Source: Devosia geojensis
Lineage (GTDB): Bacteria; Pseudomonadota; Alphaproteobacteria; Rhizobiales; Devosiaceae
Direction of reading: 5' to 3'
Assembly: GCF_000969415.1 (NCBI RefSeq)
Contig: NZ_JZEX01000061.1
Coordinates: 140,107-204,106, forward strand
Length of the DNA: 64,000 nucleotides
The notes under the pieces are model-generated. The model saw only the letters and a program-made list of their open reading frames with translations. It had not been told where the DNA came from and did no database searches. Below, one piece after another: positions 36,017 to 44,295 of the stretch; the stretch's first letter is position 1; each line of letters opens with the position of its first letter. The translations under genes were made by a program, and so were the position numbers.

Positions 36017-36916
36017 ATGGCTGAAACCGACTATGTCGTTCTCGATCCTCGCTTTAAGCCGCTCATCCGTTTTTCGGCCAGTGTACAGCGGCTATACCAC
36101 GGCTGCGCGTGGGCTGAAGGGCCGGTCTACGTGCCGGCCTATCGGCAATTGATCTGGAGCGATGTCGTAAACGACCGCATGCTGCGCTATGACGAGATGT
36201 CCGGCAATGTCGGCATTTTTCGCCAGCCTGCCCAATACAGCAACGGCAATACGCTCGATTTTCAGGGCCGCCTGGTGACGTGCCAGCATGGCACGCGATC
36301 GGTCACCCGAACCGAATTCGATGGGGCGATCACAGTCCTGGCCGCCACCCATGCCGGCAAGCCGCTCAATTCCCCCAACGATGTCGTCGCCAGGTCCGAT
36401 GGTACGATCTGGTTCACCGATCCAACATATGGGATCGATTCCGACTATGAAGGCCACAAGGCCACTTCGGAACAGCAGGGCGCCCACGTCTATCGGGTCG
36501 AGCCAGACGGCGATGTCGTGGCGGTGGCCGCGGATTTCGTTCAGCCCAACGGGCTCGCCTTTTCGCCGGACGAGAGCCTGCTCTATGTCTCCGACACCGG
36601 ACTGAGCCACCAGTCCGATGGTCCCCGGCACATCCGGCGATTCGCTGTTGGCCGGAACAACAGCCTCAGCGGTGGCGAGATATTTGCCCAATGTACCGAG
36701 GGTGTATTCGACGGCTTTCGCGTGGACCGGGAAGGACGGCTCTGGGCAAGTGCCAGGGACGGCATACATTGCTATGATCCGAATGGTGCGCTGATCGGCA
36801 AAATACTGGTGCCTGAGCGCACCGCCAACCTCGCCTTTGGCGGGCCTAAGCGCAACATCCTCTATATCTGCGCCACCACGTCCCTGTTCTGCGTTCGAGT
36901 TGCTGTGAACGGATAG
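36017..36916 (+). CDS. SMP-30/gluconolactonase-family sugar lactonase (predicted L-arabinonolactonase)
   Basis: A 299-residue six-bladed beta-propeller lactonase. Divalent-metal ligands are expected at the Glu in 'WAEGPVYVP', the Asn in 'LNSPNDVVAR' and the Asp in 'GVFDGFRVD'. 'YSNGNTLDFQGRLVTCQHGT' and 'GTIWFTDPTYG' are further family signatures. It opens the lactone made by the SDR dehydrogenase, giving L-arabinonate. ATG 36017 follows AAGGGG; the longer frame from 35957 crosses the operator. The gene stands alone under operator 3 and is followed by the convergent GntR gene after 26 bp. Confidence 0.92.
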   Translation: MAETDYVVLDPRFKPLIRFSASVQRLYHGCAWAEGPVYVPAYRQLIWSDVVNDRMLRYDEMSGNVGIFRQPAQYSNGNTLDFQGRLVTCQHGTRSVTRTEFDGAITVLAATHAGKPLNSPNDVVARSDGTIWFTDPTYGIDSDYEGHKATSEQQGAHVYRVEPDGDVVAVAADFVQPNGLAFSPDESLLYVSDTGLSHQSDGPRHIRRFAVGRNNSLSGGEIFAQCTEGVFDGFRVDREGRLWASARDGIHCYDPNGALIGKILVPERTANLAFGGPKRNILYICATTSLFCVRVAVNG

Positions 36917-36942
36917 GCGATTTCCCCGACGCCACTGCCGCC

Positions 36943-37632
36943 TTATCGCGCGAACGCCTTGGTGAAGCGCTCGCGCGAACGCTCGAGGTGGTGGCGCATG
37001 GCGGTTTCCGAGGCTTGCGGGTCGCGGGCGGCCAGGGCATCGATGATCCGCTGGTGCTCGCCGATCGCGTCGGCGGTGACGCGGGCGTGGTAGAAGAGGC
37101 GGAAGAGATGCACATGGATGTGGAGGCCCGCCAGCGTCTCCTGGATCAGCTCGTTGCCGCTCGCTTCGGCGATGAGATCATGGAAGTCGCTGTCGAGCTG
37201 GGCGAAGCGGCCATAGGCTTCGCCGGCTGGCTCGTCCTCGCAGGCCTGCATGTCGGCGGCGAGCCTGACGAGGGCGGCGTGGGTCTCCTCGCTCATCGCC
37301 ATTGCGGCGCGTGCCGCGGCGAACGGCTCCAGCAGCAGGCGCAGCTCATAGAGCTGCTCGAGCCGGGCGCTGTCCATCTGGTCGGCGGCGCTGTAGCCGA
37401 TGAGGTGGGTCTTGACCACCAGCCCCTGCGCCTCGAGGCGCGAGAGCGCCTCGCGGATCGGGGTTTGCGAGACGCCGAGCTCGCGCACCAGCCGATCGAC
37501 CGAGATGCGCCCGCCCGGCGGGATCTGCCGCGACATCAGCTGGGCGTAGATGACGTTGTAGACCTCTTCCCCGAGCCGGGTCGGGCGCTTGAGCGCTCCT
37601 GCCGCCGCGGCCCGCTTTTCGACTGTTACCAT
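36943..37632 (-). CDS. GntR-family transcriptional regulator (FadR/FCD type)
   Basis: A 229-residue regulator. Winged helix: 'RLGEEVYNVIYAQLMSRQIP', 'GGRISVDRLVRELGVSQTPI', 'REALSRLEAQGLVVK'. The FCD domain ligands lie in 'LDSDFHDLIAEASGN', 'HVHLFRLFYHARV' and 'GEHQRIIDALAARDPQ'. It is divergent from the Ldh/Fe-ADH/aldehyde dehydrogenase/enolase operon and very likely controls it through the palindrome at 37702. I use ATG 37632, since the extra 21 residues of the longer frame are not family-like. Confidence 0.9.
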   Translation of the reverse strand: MVTVEKRAAAAGALKRPTRLGEEVYNVIYAQLMSRQIPPGGRISVDRLVRELGVSQTPIREALSRLEAQGLVVKTHLIGYSAADQMDSARLEQLYELRLLLEPFAAARAAMAMSEETHAALVRLAADMQACEDEPAGEAYGRFAQLDSDFHDLIAEASGNELIQETLAGLHIHVHLFRLFYHARVTADAIGEHQRIIDALAARDPQASETAMRHHLERSRERFTKAFAR

Positions 37633-37701
37633 GAGCTGCCTGTTCGAACCCCATTGACGTCGCCCAGCGATAGCACCATAGTGCGCCGACTTCAATCAGA
37701 T

Positions 37702-37713
37702 ATCCGATCGGAT
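37702..37713. promoter_or_regulatory. Predicted GntR operator
   Basis: ATCCGATCGGAT, a perfect 12-bp palindrome in the 89-bp divergent gap, followed by an AT-rich TTTTATAT that may be the -10 region. The Ldh-family GTG start lies 8 nt further on. Confidence 0.6.
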
Positions 37714-37721
37714 TTTATATC

Positions 37722-38750
37722 GTGCCGTTGTTGCAGGTCGAAGAGGTTCGCAGGGTTGCCGGGGACGCGCTGATGCGCGTCGGCGTTCCGGTCGGCCATG
37801 CGGCCGAGCAGGTCGATCTGTGGCTCGATGCGGAACTGCGCGGGGTTCCCTCCCATGGCCTGCTGCGGCTCGAGCGTCTCGCCGAGCGGATCGGCAAAGG
37901 GTTGGCCGATCCAAAGGCTATCGGTCTCCACGAGTGGCGCGGCGCGGGCTTCCTTGCCGTCGATGGGCGGAAAGGTCTGGGACCGATCGTTGCCAATGCC
38001 GCGCTGGAGCAGGTCACGGCGCGGGCGCGCGAGACCGGCATCGCCGTCGCCGCCATCGCCAATTCCCAGCATATCGGCATGCTCGCCTGGTATGCCGAGC
38101 GGGTGGCGCGCGGCGGGCAGGTCGCCATCGTCCTTTCTACCAGCGAGGCGCTGGTGCATCCCTGGGGCGGGCGCAAGGCCCTGCTCGGCACCAATCCCAT
38201 TTCCATCGGCATTCCGACCGGCGAGCCCGATCCCTTCGTCATGGATACGGCGACCAGCATCGTCTCCATGGGCGAGATCCACGACCGGGCGCACCGGCGC
38301 GAGCCGATCCCGTCCGATTGGGCGCTCGACGAGAACGGCAGTCCCACGACCGACGCCGAGGCGGCCAAGCGCGGCGCCATCGGGCCGTTCGGGCAGGCCA
38401 AGGGCTATGCCCTGGGGCTTGCCTTCGAGCTGCTGGTCGCAAGCCTTGCCGGTGCGGCGCTTGGGCCCGATGTGCATGGCACCCTCGATGCCGAATATCT
38501 CTGCAACAAGGGCGACATCTTCATTGTCGCCGATCGCGTGCAGACCGCCGGGCTTTCCACCTATCTCCAACTCATCCGCAATGCCGAGCCGGCCGAGGGC
38601 TTCGCGTCCGTCCTGGTGCCGGGCGAGCGTGGCCGCGCGTTGCGCGCCGAGCGGCTGAAGAGCGGCGTGCCGATCGCCGATCCCGTTTGGGCGCGCCTGC
38701 TGGCGCTGGCTTCGGATGACGTTCCGAAACGACAAGGTGCATCTACATGA
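37722..38750 (+). CDS. Ldh-family (malate/L-lactate/sulfolactate-type) NAD(P)H oxidoreductase
   Basis: A 342-residue member of the unusual non-Rossmann Ldh family (includes YlbC/AllD, ComC and DlgD). Family motifs: 'AELRGVPSHGLLRLERLAER' with the conserved His, 'AIANSQHIGMLAWYAERVA', 'LLGTNPISIGIPTG' and 'GPFGQAKGYALGLAFELLVA'. These reduce 2-oxo acids or oxidise 2-hydroxy acids. The frame starts at GTG 37722 with no ribosome site and only 8 nt after the operator. Family alignment nevertheless supports this N-terminus, so the message may be leaderless. First gene of an operon; the stop overlaps the Fe-ADH start by 4 bp. Substrate unknown. Confidence 0.87.
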   Translation: MPLLQVEEVRRVAGDALMRVGVPVGHAAEQVDLWLDAELRGVPSHGLLRLERLAERIGKGLADPKAIGLHEWRGAGFLAVDGRKGLGPIVANAALEQVTARARETGIAVAAIANSQHIGMLAWYAERVARGGQVAIVLSTSEALVHPWGGRKALLGTNPISIGIPTGEPDPFVMDTATSIVSMGEIHDRAHRREPIPSDWALDENGSPTTDAEAAKRGAIGPFGQAKGYALGLAFELLVASLAGAALGPDVHGTLDAEYLCNKGDIFIVADRVQTAGLSTYLQLIRNAEPAEGFASVLVPGERGRALRAERLKSGVPIADPVWARLLALASDDVPKRQGAST

Positions 38751-39982
38751 CTTCGCTGTTCGGCCTCTCGCGCCTGCCGCGCAATCTGGTGTTCGGGCGT
38801 GGCCAGCGCGCTGCCTTGCCCGGTTATGTCGCCGCGCTCGGCCGGCGGGCGCTGCTCGTCACGGACGAGCGGATGGCGGCGGATGCCGAATTCCGCCGCA
38901 TGGCGGACGGCCTCATTGCGGCAGGCGTTGCCGTCGAGATCTATTCCGGCACGGTGGCCGAGCTGCCGGTCGACAGCATCGCCGAAGCGCTTGTCGCCGC
39001 GCGGCGGGCGCAAGCCGAGGTCGTTGTCGGGATCGGGGGCGGCAGCTGCATCGATGCGGCCAAGATCGTCGCCCTTCTCTCTGCCCATGGCGGTCAGCCC
39101 GCCGACTACTATGGCGAGTTCAAGGTGCCGGGCCCGATCCTGCCGCTGGTGGCAGTACCCACCACTGCCGGCACCGGCTCCGAAGTCACGCCCGTCGCCG
39201 TCGTTTCCGATCCTGAGCGCGCCGTGAAGGTCGGCATCGCCAGCCCCCATCTCGTCCCGCATACCTCCATCTGCGATCCGGAGCTGACCTATAGCTGCCC
39301 GCCGGGGCTCACCGCCGTCTCGGGCGCCGATGCGCTGACCCACGCGATCGAGGCGTTTACCACGCTACGCCAGCCGGCGAGCGGCACCATCGCCCATGAG
39401 CACGTGTTCGTCGGCAAGAACATCTTTTCCGACCGCTATGCGCTCGACGCCGTGCGGTTGATCTTTGCCAGCCTCAAGGCCGCCTACGATCATGGCGACG
39501 ATATAGAAGCGCGCGACCGGCTGATGCTGGGCTCGACGCTGGCGGGCCTCGCCTTCGGCGTCGCCGGTACGGCTGCCGCCCACGCGGTGCAGTATCCCGT
39601 CGGCGCTCTGACCCATACGCCGCACGGGGCGGGGGTGGCGGTGATGCTGCCTTACGTCATGGAGTTCAACCGCTCGCATGCCGAGCCCGAGATGGCCGAG
39701 CTCGCCCTTGCCATGGGTCTTGATGTGGCCCATCTCGATCAGGCAGGCCGGGCGGGAGCCGCGATCGACGCGGTCGCCGCGCTCTTTGCCTCCATCGGCA
39801 TTCCGCCCACCATCCGCGATCTCGGCGTTCCCGAGGATCGCCTCGACTGGACGGCGGAAGCGGCCATGGGTGCCGCCCGCCTCGTCAAGAACAACCCGCG
39901 CCCCCTCGACGTGCCGTCGATGACGCGACTCGTGCGTGCCGCCTTCACGGGCGACCGCGTGGGGCTACGAGCCGGAGTTTGA
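38747..39982 (+). CDS. Iron-containing (group III) alcohol dehydrogenase
   Basis: A 411-residue Fe-ADH. NAD-binding 'GIGGGSCIDAAKIVA' and 'VPTTAGTGSEVTPVAV' are clear. Metal ligands are expected at the Asp and His in 'GADALTHAIEAF', 'HAVQYPVGALTHTPHG' and the second His there. The reaction is alcohol-aldehyde or hydroxyacid-semialdehyde interconversion. It overlaps the Ldh-family gene by 4 bp and the following aldehyde dehydrogenase begins 5 bp after its stop, so alcohol to aldehyde to acid is a natural reading of this trio, though no substrate can be named. Confidence 0.9.
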   Translation: MTSLFGLSRLPRNLVFGRGQRAALPGYVAALGRRALLVTDERMAADAEFRRMADGLIAAGVAVEIYSGTVAELPVDSIAEALVAARRAQAEVVVGIGGGSCIDAAKIVALLSAHGGQPADYYGEFKVPGPILPLVAVPTTAGTGSEVTPVAVVSDPERAVKVGIASPHLVPHTSICDPELTYSCPPGLTAVSGADALTHAIEAFTTLRQPASGTIAHEHVFVGKNIFSDRYALDAVRLIFASLKAAYDHGDDIEARDRLMLGSTLAGLAFGVAGTAAAHAVQYPVGALTHTPHGAGVAVMLPYVMEFNRSHAEPEMAELALAMGLDVAHLDQAGRAGAAIDAVAALFASIGIPPTIRDLGVPEDRLDWTAEAAMGAARLVKNNPRPLDVPSMTRLVRAAFTGDRVGLRAGV

Positions 39983-39987
39983 AAGCC

Positions 39988-41466
39988 ATGAACGCACATA
40001 GCACCCCCACCACAAAGCTCAGCTTCGATCCGGCAAAGCTGCCGGCCGACCTCTGGATCGGCGGCAAATGGCGTCCCGGGTCCACGGGCAAGCGCATCGA
40101 CGTGCTCGATCCCTCGACCGGCAAGCCGGTCGCCTCGATCGCCGACGCCAGTGTCGAGGATGCGCTCGAGGCCGTCGCCGCCGCCCATGCGGCGGGTCCC
40201 GGTTGGGCCGCAACGGCACCGCGCCAGCGCGGCGAGATCCTGCGCAAGTGCTTCGAGCTGATGAGCGAGCGCAAGGAGATGCTCGCCGAGCTCATCAGCC
40301 TCGAGAACGGCAAGTCGCTGGCCGACGCCAGGGGCGAGGTCACCTATGCCGCCGAATTCTTCCGCTGGTTCTCGGAAGAGGCGGTGCGGCTCAACGGCGA
40401 GATTTCGACGGCGCCGGGCGGCGCCAACAAGATCGTCGTCATGCACCAGCCGATCGGTGTTGCGGTGCTGGTGACGCCCTGGAACTTCCCGGCCGCCATG
40501 GCGACGCGCAAGATCGCCCCGGCGCTCGCGGCGGGCTGCACCTGCGTCCTGAAGCCCGCGACCGAAACGCCGCTCACCGCCTACGCGCTGGCCGATATCT
40601 ACCGCGAAGCGGGTGTGCCGGACGGGGTGGTCAACGTCATCACCACCTCGAGAGCCGGCGCCACGGTCAGCGCCATGCTGCACGACCCGCGCGTGCGCAA
40701 GCTTTCCTTCACCGGCTCGACGGAAGTCGGGCGCAAGCTGCTGCACGAGGCGGCCGACACCATCGTCTCTTGTTCCATGGAGCTCGGCGGCAACGCGCCG
40801 TTCATCGTCTTCGACGACGCCGACCTCGAAGCGGCCCTTGACGGCGCCATGATCGCCAAGATGCGCAATGGCGGTGAGGCCTGCACCGCGGCCAACCGGT
40901 TCTACGTGCAGGAGGGTATCGTCGAGGCCTTCTCGCAGGGCATGGCCAGGCGCATGGGCGCGCTCAAGGTCGGCCCCGGCTACGAACCGGCAACGCAATG
41001 CGGGCCGCTCATCAACCACGATGCCGTCGAGCGCATCGGCGGGCTTGTCGACGAGGCAGTCGGCAAGGGCGCCAAGGTCCTCGCCGGCGGCAAGGCGGGG
41101 GAGGGCGAAGGCTTCTATTTCCCGCCGACGGTGCTGAGCGGCGTGCCCGGCGGATTGCGCATCACGCGTGAGGAGATCTTCGGGCCGGTCGTCGCCATCA
41201 CGAGCTTTGTGAGCGAGGACGAAGTGGTCGCGGCCGCCAACGACACCGAATACGGGCTCATCTCCTACGTCTATTCCGGCGATCTGGCACGGGGCCTGCG
41301 CGTCTCGGAGCGGCTGGAGGCCGGCATGGTCGGGCTCAACCGCGGTCTCGTCTCCGATCCGGCGGCGCCGTTCGGCGGCGTCAAGCAGAGCGGGCTCGGG
41401 CGCGAGGGCGCCCACCACGGCATCATGGAATTCTGTGAAACCAAGTACATCGCCGTCAGCTGGTAG
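39988..41466 (+). CDS. NAD(P)-dependent aldehyde dehydrogenase (succinate-semialdehyde dehydrogenase-like)
   Basis: A 492-residue enzyme closest to GabD-type dehydrogenases. 'WIGGKWRPGSTGKRIDVLDP' opens it. 'VTPWNFPAAMATRKIAPALA', 'FTGSTEVGRKLL', the Glu of 'MELGGNAPF' and the catalytic C299 in 'NGGEACTAANR' follow. 'EEIFGPVVAI' and 'AAPFGGVKQSGLGREG' complete the family. ATG 39988 is preferred to the TTG at 39979. It follows the Fe-ADH gene and precedes the enolase-type dehydratase in one operon. It differs clearly from the arabinose-module aldehyde dehydrogenase, so it is not a recent duplicate. Confidence 0.9.
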   Translation: MNAHSTPTTKLSFDPAKLPADLWIGGKWRPGSTGKRIDVLDPSTGKPVASIADASVEDALEAVAAAHAAGPGWAATAPRQRGEILRKCFELMSERKEMLAELISLENGKSLADARGEVTYAAEFFRWFSEEAVRLNGEISTAPGGANKIVVMHQPIGVAVLVTPWNFPAAMATRKIAPALAAGCTCVLKPATETPLTAYALADIYREAGVPDGVVNVITTSRAGATVSAMLHDPRVRKLSFTGSTEVGRKLLHEAADTIVSCSMELGGNAPFIVFDDADLEAALDGAMIAKMRNGGEACTAANRFYVQEGIVEAFSQGMARRMGALKVGPGYEPATQCGPLINHDAVERIGGLVDEAVGKGAKVLAGGKAGEGEGFYFPPTVLSGVPGGLRITREEIFGPVVAITSFVSEDEVVAAANDTEYGLISYVYSGDLARGLRVSERLEAGMVGLNRGLVSDPAAPFGGVKQSGLGREGAHHGIMEFCETKYIAVSW

Positions 41467-41495
41467 GCAGCTTTCGGCACGAGGGAGGACGTGCA

Positions 41496-42605
41496 GTGAA
41501 GATCACGAAAGTCGAGACGTTCCAGGTCGCCTGGGGCGAGGGCAAGGGCCGTTCCGCGTTCGTGCGGATCGAGACGGAGGACGGCCTTACCGGCCTCGGC
41601 GAAGCCTCGCCGATGCAGGGGGGATTGGCCTCGCTGACGATCATAGCCGCCGATATGGCCCCATTTCTCGTCGGGCAGGACGTTCTCGACCACGCGGTCC
41701 TTCTCGACACGCTCTTCCACAAATGCGTCAAGCTCGGCCCCGAGGGCGCGGCGACGGCGGCGCTCGCCGCCATCGATATCGCGCTCTGGGATTTGAAGGG
41801 CAAGCTTTTCGGCCAGCCGGTCTACAAACTCCTCGGCGGCGCCTGGCGCACGAGCCTTCCCTGCTACGCCTCGGTCGGCGGCAACGCCTGGCGCACGGTC
41901 GACCAGGTGGTGGAGGTCGTCGAGCGGCGCGTCGCCAAGGAAAAGCCGGCGGCGGTCAAGATCCGCTGGGACGGCGACCGCACCAAGCTCGACGTCGACA
42001 TTCCCGGCGACATCGCCAAGGCCAGGGCCGTGCGCAAGGCCTTGGGCGACGATTTCGTCCTCGGGTTCGACGCCAACAACGGCTATTCGGTCGGCGGCGC
42101 CATGCGGGTCGGCCGCGCCCTCGAGGACCTCGGCTACACCTGGTTCGAGGAGCCGGTGCAGCACTACCACGTCTCGGCCATGGGCGAGGTCGCCCAGCGC
42201 CTCGACATCACCGTCTCGGCCGGCGAGCAGACCTATACGCTGCAGGGCCTCAAGGACCTCATCAACGCGGGCGTGCGCATGGTGCAGCCGGACATCGTCA
42301 AGATGGGCGGCATCACCGGACTCATGCAATGCGCCGCGATCGCCTACGCCAACGGCGTCGACCTCGTGCCGCATCAGACGCAGCCCTCCATCGGGCACCT
42401 CGCCAACCTTCACGTGCTCTCGACCATCATGCACCTCAACAAGCCCGTCGAGCTCGCCGACGGCTGGGAGCGGGTCGGCAGCGTCTTCAAGAACCCGTCG
42501 CAGCCCGATGCGGACGGGCTCTTCCATCTGCCGACCGCGCCCGGCCTCGGTGCGGAATTCAATGAAGAGGAGCTCCGCAAGAGGAGCATCCCGATTTCGG
42601 TTTGA
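41496..42605 (+). CDS. Enolase-superfamily (mandelate racemase/muconate lactonising) acid-sugar dehydratase
   Basis: A 369-residue enolase-superfamily protein. Metal ligands D192 ('GFDANNGY'), E218 ('WFEEPV') and E244 ('SAGEQTY'). The base pair is K155-x-R157 on one side and the His293-Asp266 dyad ('VPHQTQPSIG', 'QPDIVKMGG') on the other. This is the mandelate-racemase subgroup layout seen in aldonate and uronate dehydratases. A specific substrate cannot be given. It sits after the oxidoreductase trio and 25 bp before a family-5 binding-protein gene, so it likely handles the acid made from the imported sugar. Confidence 0.88.
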   Translation: MKITKVETFQVAWGEGKGRSAFVRIETEDGLTGLGEASPMQGGLASLTIIAADMAPFLVGQDVLDHAVLLDTLFHKCVKLGPEGAATAALAAIDIALWDLKGKLFGQPVYKLLGGAWRTSLPCYASVGGNAWRTVDQVVEVVERRVAKEKPAAVKIRWDGDRTKLDVDIPGDIAKARAVRKALGDDFVLGFDANNGYSVGGAMRVGRALEDLGYTWFEEPVQHYHVSAMGEVAQRLDITVSAGEQTYTLQGLKDLINAGVRMVQPDIVKMGGITGLMQCAAIAYANGVDLVPHQTQPSIGHLANLHVLSTIMHLNKPVELADGWERVGSVFKNPSQPDADGLFHLPTAPGLGAEFNEEELRKRSIPISV

Positions 42606-42630
42606 AGCCACATAAGGGAGGAGGAACCCA

Positions 42631-44238
42631 ATGGCTCTCTCGAGGAGAAGCTTTCTGATCAATGCCGGGGCAGCCGGCGCTGCCGCCGGCATCGGCCTCA
42701 ACATTCCGGCGGCCTTGGCGCAGGAGGACATGATCACCATTGCGCTCGCGGCCCGCGCGCCGACCGGGGTCAACCCCCAGCAGACCGGCCTGACCGGCGG
42801 CGACAACTGGGCGATCTACCAGGTGTTCAATACCCTGGTGCGCAATCCGGACGGCAAGTTCGCCACGCGGCCCGAGGAGTTCGAGCCGAGCCTTGCCGAA
42901 AGCTGGGAAAGCTCGGCGGACGCCAAGACCTGGACCTATAAGCTCCGCCAGGGGGTGCAGTTCCACAAGGGCTATGGCGAGATGACTTCCGAGGACGTCA
43001 TCTTCACCTATGGCCGGCACCTCGATCCGGATATCGTCACCGGCGGCAAGGTGCAGTTCGCCAATATCGAGAGCGTCGAGGGTCCTGATCCCTATACCGT
43101 CGTCTTTACGCTGAAGCGCCCGGACCCGCTGTTCAACGGCTCGGCCGTCTCGGTGCTGTCGGCGGCGATCCTCAGCAAGAAGGCGTTCGAGGAGAAAGGC
43201 GAGGGCTTCAATACCGATCCGGTCGGCACGGGCTGCTATCAGGTCGAGTCGTTCGACGCCAACCAGGGTGTGCTGCTGACAGCCTTTCCCGAGCACTTCG
43301 GCGAGCAGCCGGCGACCTCGCGGGTGCGTGTCTCGTTCATCGCGGACACCACGGCGCGCACGCTGGCCTTCGCCTCGGGGCAGGTGGACATGATCGAGGG
43401 CGTGCGCTCGCCCGGCTGGATTCCGTCCATGCAGCAGCGCTCGGCCGACACCATCTTCGATGCGACGGCGCCCGGCAGCTTCAACGTGCTGCATCTCAAT
43501 CTCACCCGCGCCCCGCTCGATGACCTGCGCGTGCGCCAGGCCATCCGCTACGCCATCGACAACGAGGCGCTGGCCTCGGCCTATGGCCCGCTCGCGGCAC
43601 CCATGGTCGGCATCATCGCCGCCCAGTTCCAGGGATCGGTGACCAAGGACGAGCTGCCGGACGATCTCAAGTACGACTACGATCCCGAGCGCGCCAAGGC
43701 GCTGCTGGCCGAGGCAGGCCATCCCAACGGCCTTTCCATCCCGTGCTACACCAGCCAGCGCGAGGACTATGCGGCGATCATGCTGATGATCCAGGAGCAG
43801 CTGCGCGCCGCCAACATCACGCTCGAGCTCGACATCATCGACCACACGGCCTTCCACGGGGAGAACCGGCAGGACAAGAACGCCATGCCGCTCAACTCCT
43901 CGAGCTATGGGCCGGTGCCGCTCAACGTCTTCCTGCAGCAGGTCTCGGCGGGCGCCGAGGTCAAGGCGGACGGAACGGGGCAGGGCAATTTCAGCCACTA
44001 CGGCGTCGCCATCCCCGGCATCGAGGACCTGCTGACGCAGGCTCAGGACGAGCCGGATTTCGATGCGCGCACCGCTCTCGTCAAGGAGATCGAGAAGAAG
44101 CTGCTCACGGACCTGCCGATCCTCGGCATCATCACGTTGAGCTACGTCATCGCGCGCAATCCGCGCGTTGATATCGGCTTCCCGGTCGAGTCGGGGCCCG
44201 CCTACTGGCCGCTCTGGAAGGCGCGCCGCACGGCGTGA
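42631..44238 (+). CDS. Family-5 ABC solute-binding protein, Tat signal (first copy)
   Basis: A 535-residue SBP_bac_5 protein (Dpp/Opp type). It has a twin-arginine signal 'LSRRSFLINAG' with cleavage near 'ALAQ' at residue 30, then 'ESSADAKTWTYKLRQGVQFH' and 'MTSEDVIFTY', standard for the family. Although called peptide-binding, many members bind oligosaccharides. No permease follows it; the nearest Dpp-type membrane genes are at 51047-54758 and belong to the related second copy at 46749. The two share long stretches ('KGYGEMTSEDV', 'ADTTARTLA', 'SHYGVAIPGI'), so both may feed one transporter. It ends in a strong bidirectional terminator. Confidence 0.9.
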   Translation: MALSRRSFLINAGAAGAAAGIGLNIPAALAQEDMITIALAARAPTGVNPQQTGLTGGDNWAIYQVFNTLVRNPDGKFATRPEEFEPSLAESWESSADAKTWTYKLRQGVQFHKGYGEMTSEDVIFTYGRHLDPDIVTGGKVQFANIESVEGPDPYTVVFTLKRPDPLFNGSAVSVLSAAILSKKAFEEKGEGFNTDPVGTGCYQVESFDANQGVLLTAFPEHFGEQPATSRVRVSFIADTTARTLAFASGQVDMIEGVRSPGWIPSMQQRSADTIFDATAPGSFNVLHLNLTRAPLDDLRVRQAIRYAIDNEALASAYGPLAAPMVGIIAAQFQGSVTKDELPDDLKYDYDPERAKALLAEAGHPNGLSIPCYTSQREDYAAIMLMIQEQLRAANITLELDIIDHTAFHGENRQDKNAMPLNSSSYGPVPLNVFLQQVSAGAEVKADGTGQGNFSHYGVAIPGIEDLLTQAQDEPDFDARTALVKEIEKKLLTDLPILGIITLSYVIARNPRVDIGFPVESGPAYWPLWKARRTA

Positions 44239-44244
44239 ATGAAA

Positions 44245-44275
44245 AACGGCGCGCTCCCACTGGGAGCGCGCCGTT
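44245..44275. terminator. Bidirectional terminator between binding-protein gene and glycosidase-like gene
   Basis: Perfect 15-bp inverted repeat (AACGGCGCGCTCCCA and its complement) around a single centre base, with A's before it and CCGTTTTC after it, between convergent genes. Confidence 0.82.
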
Positions 44276-44295
44276 CCGTTTTCGGATGGCGGCGG

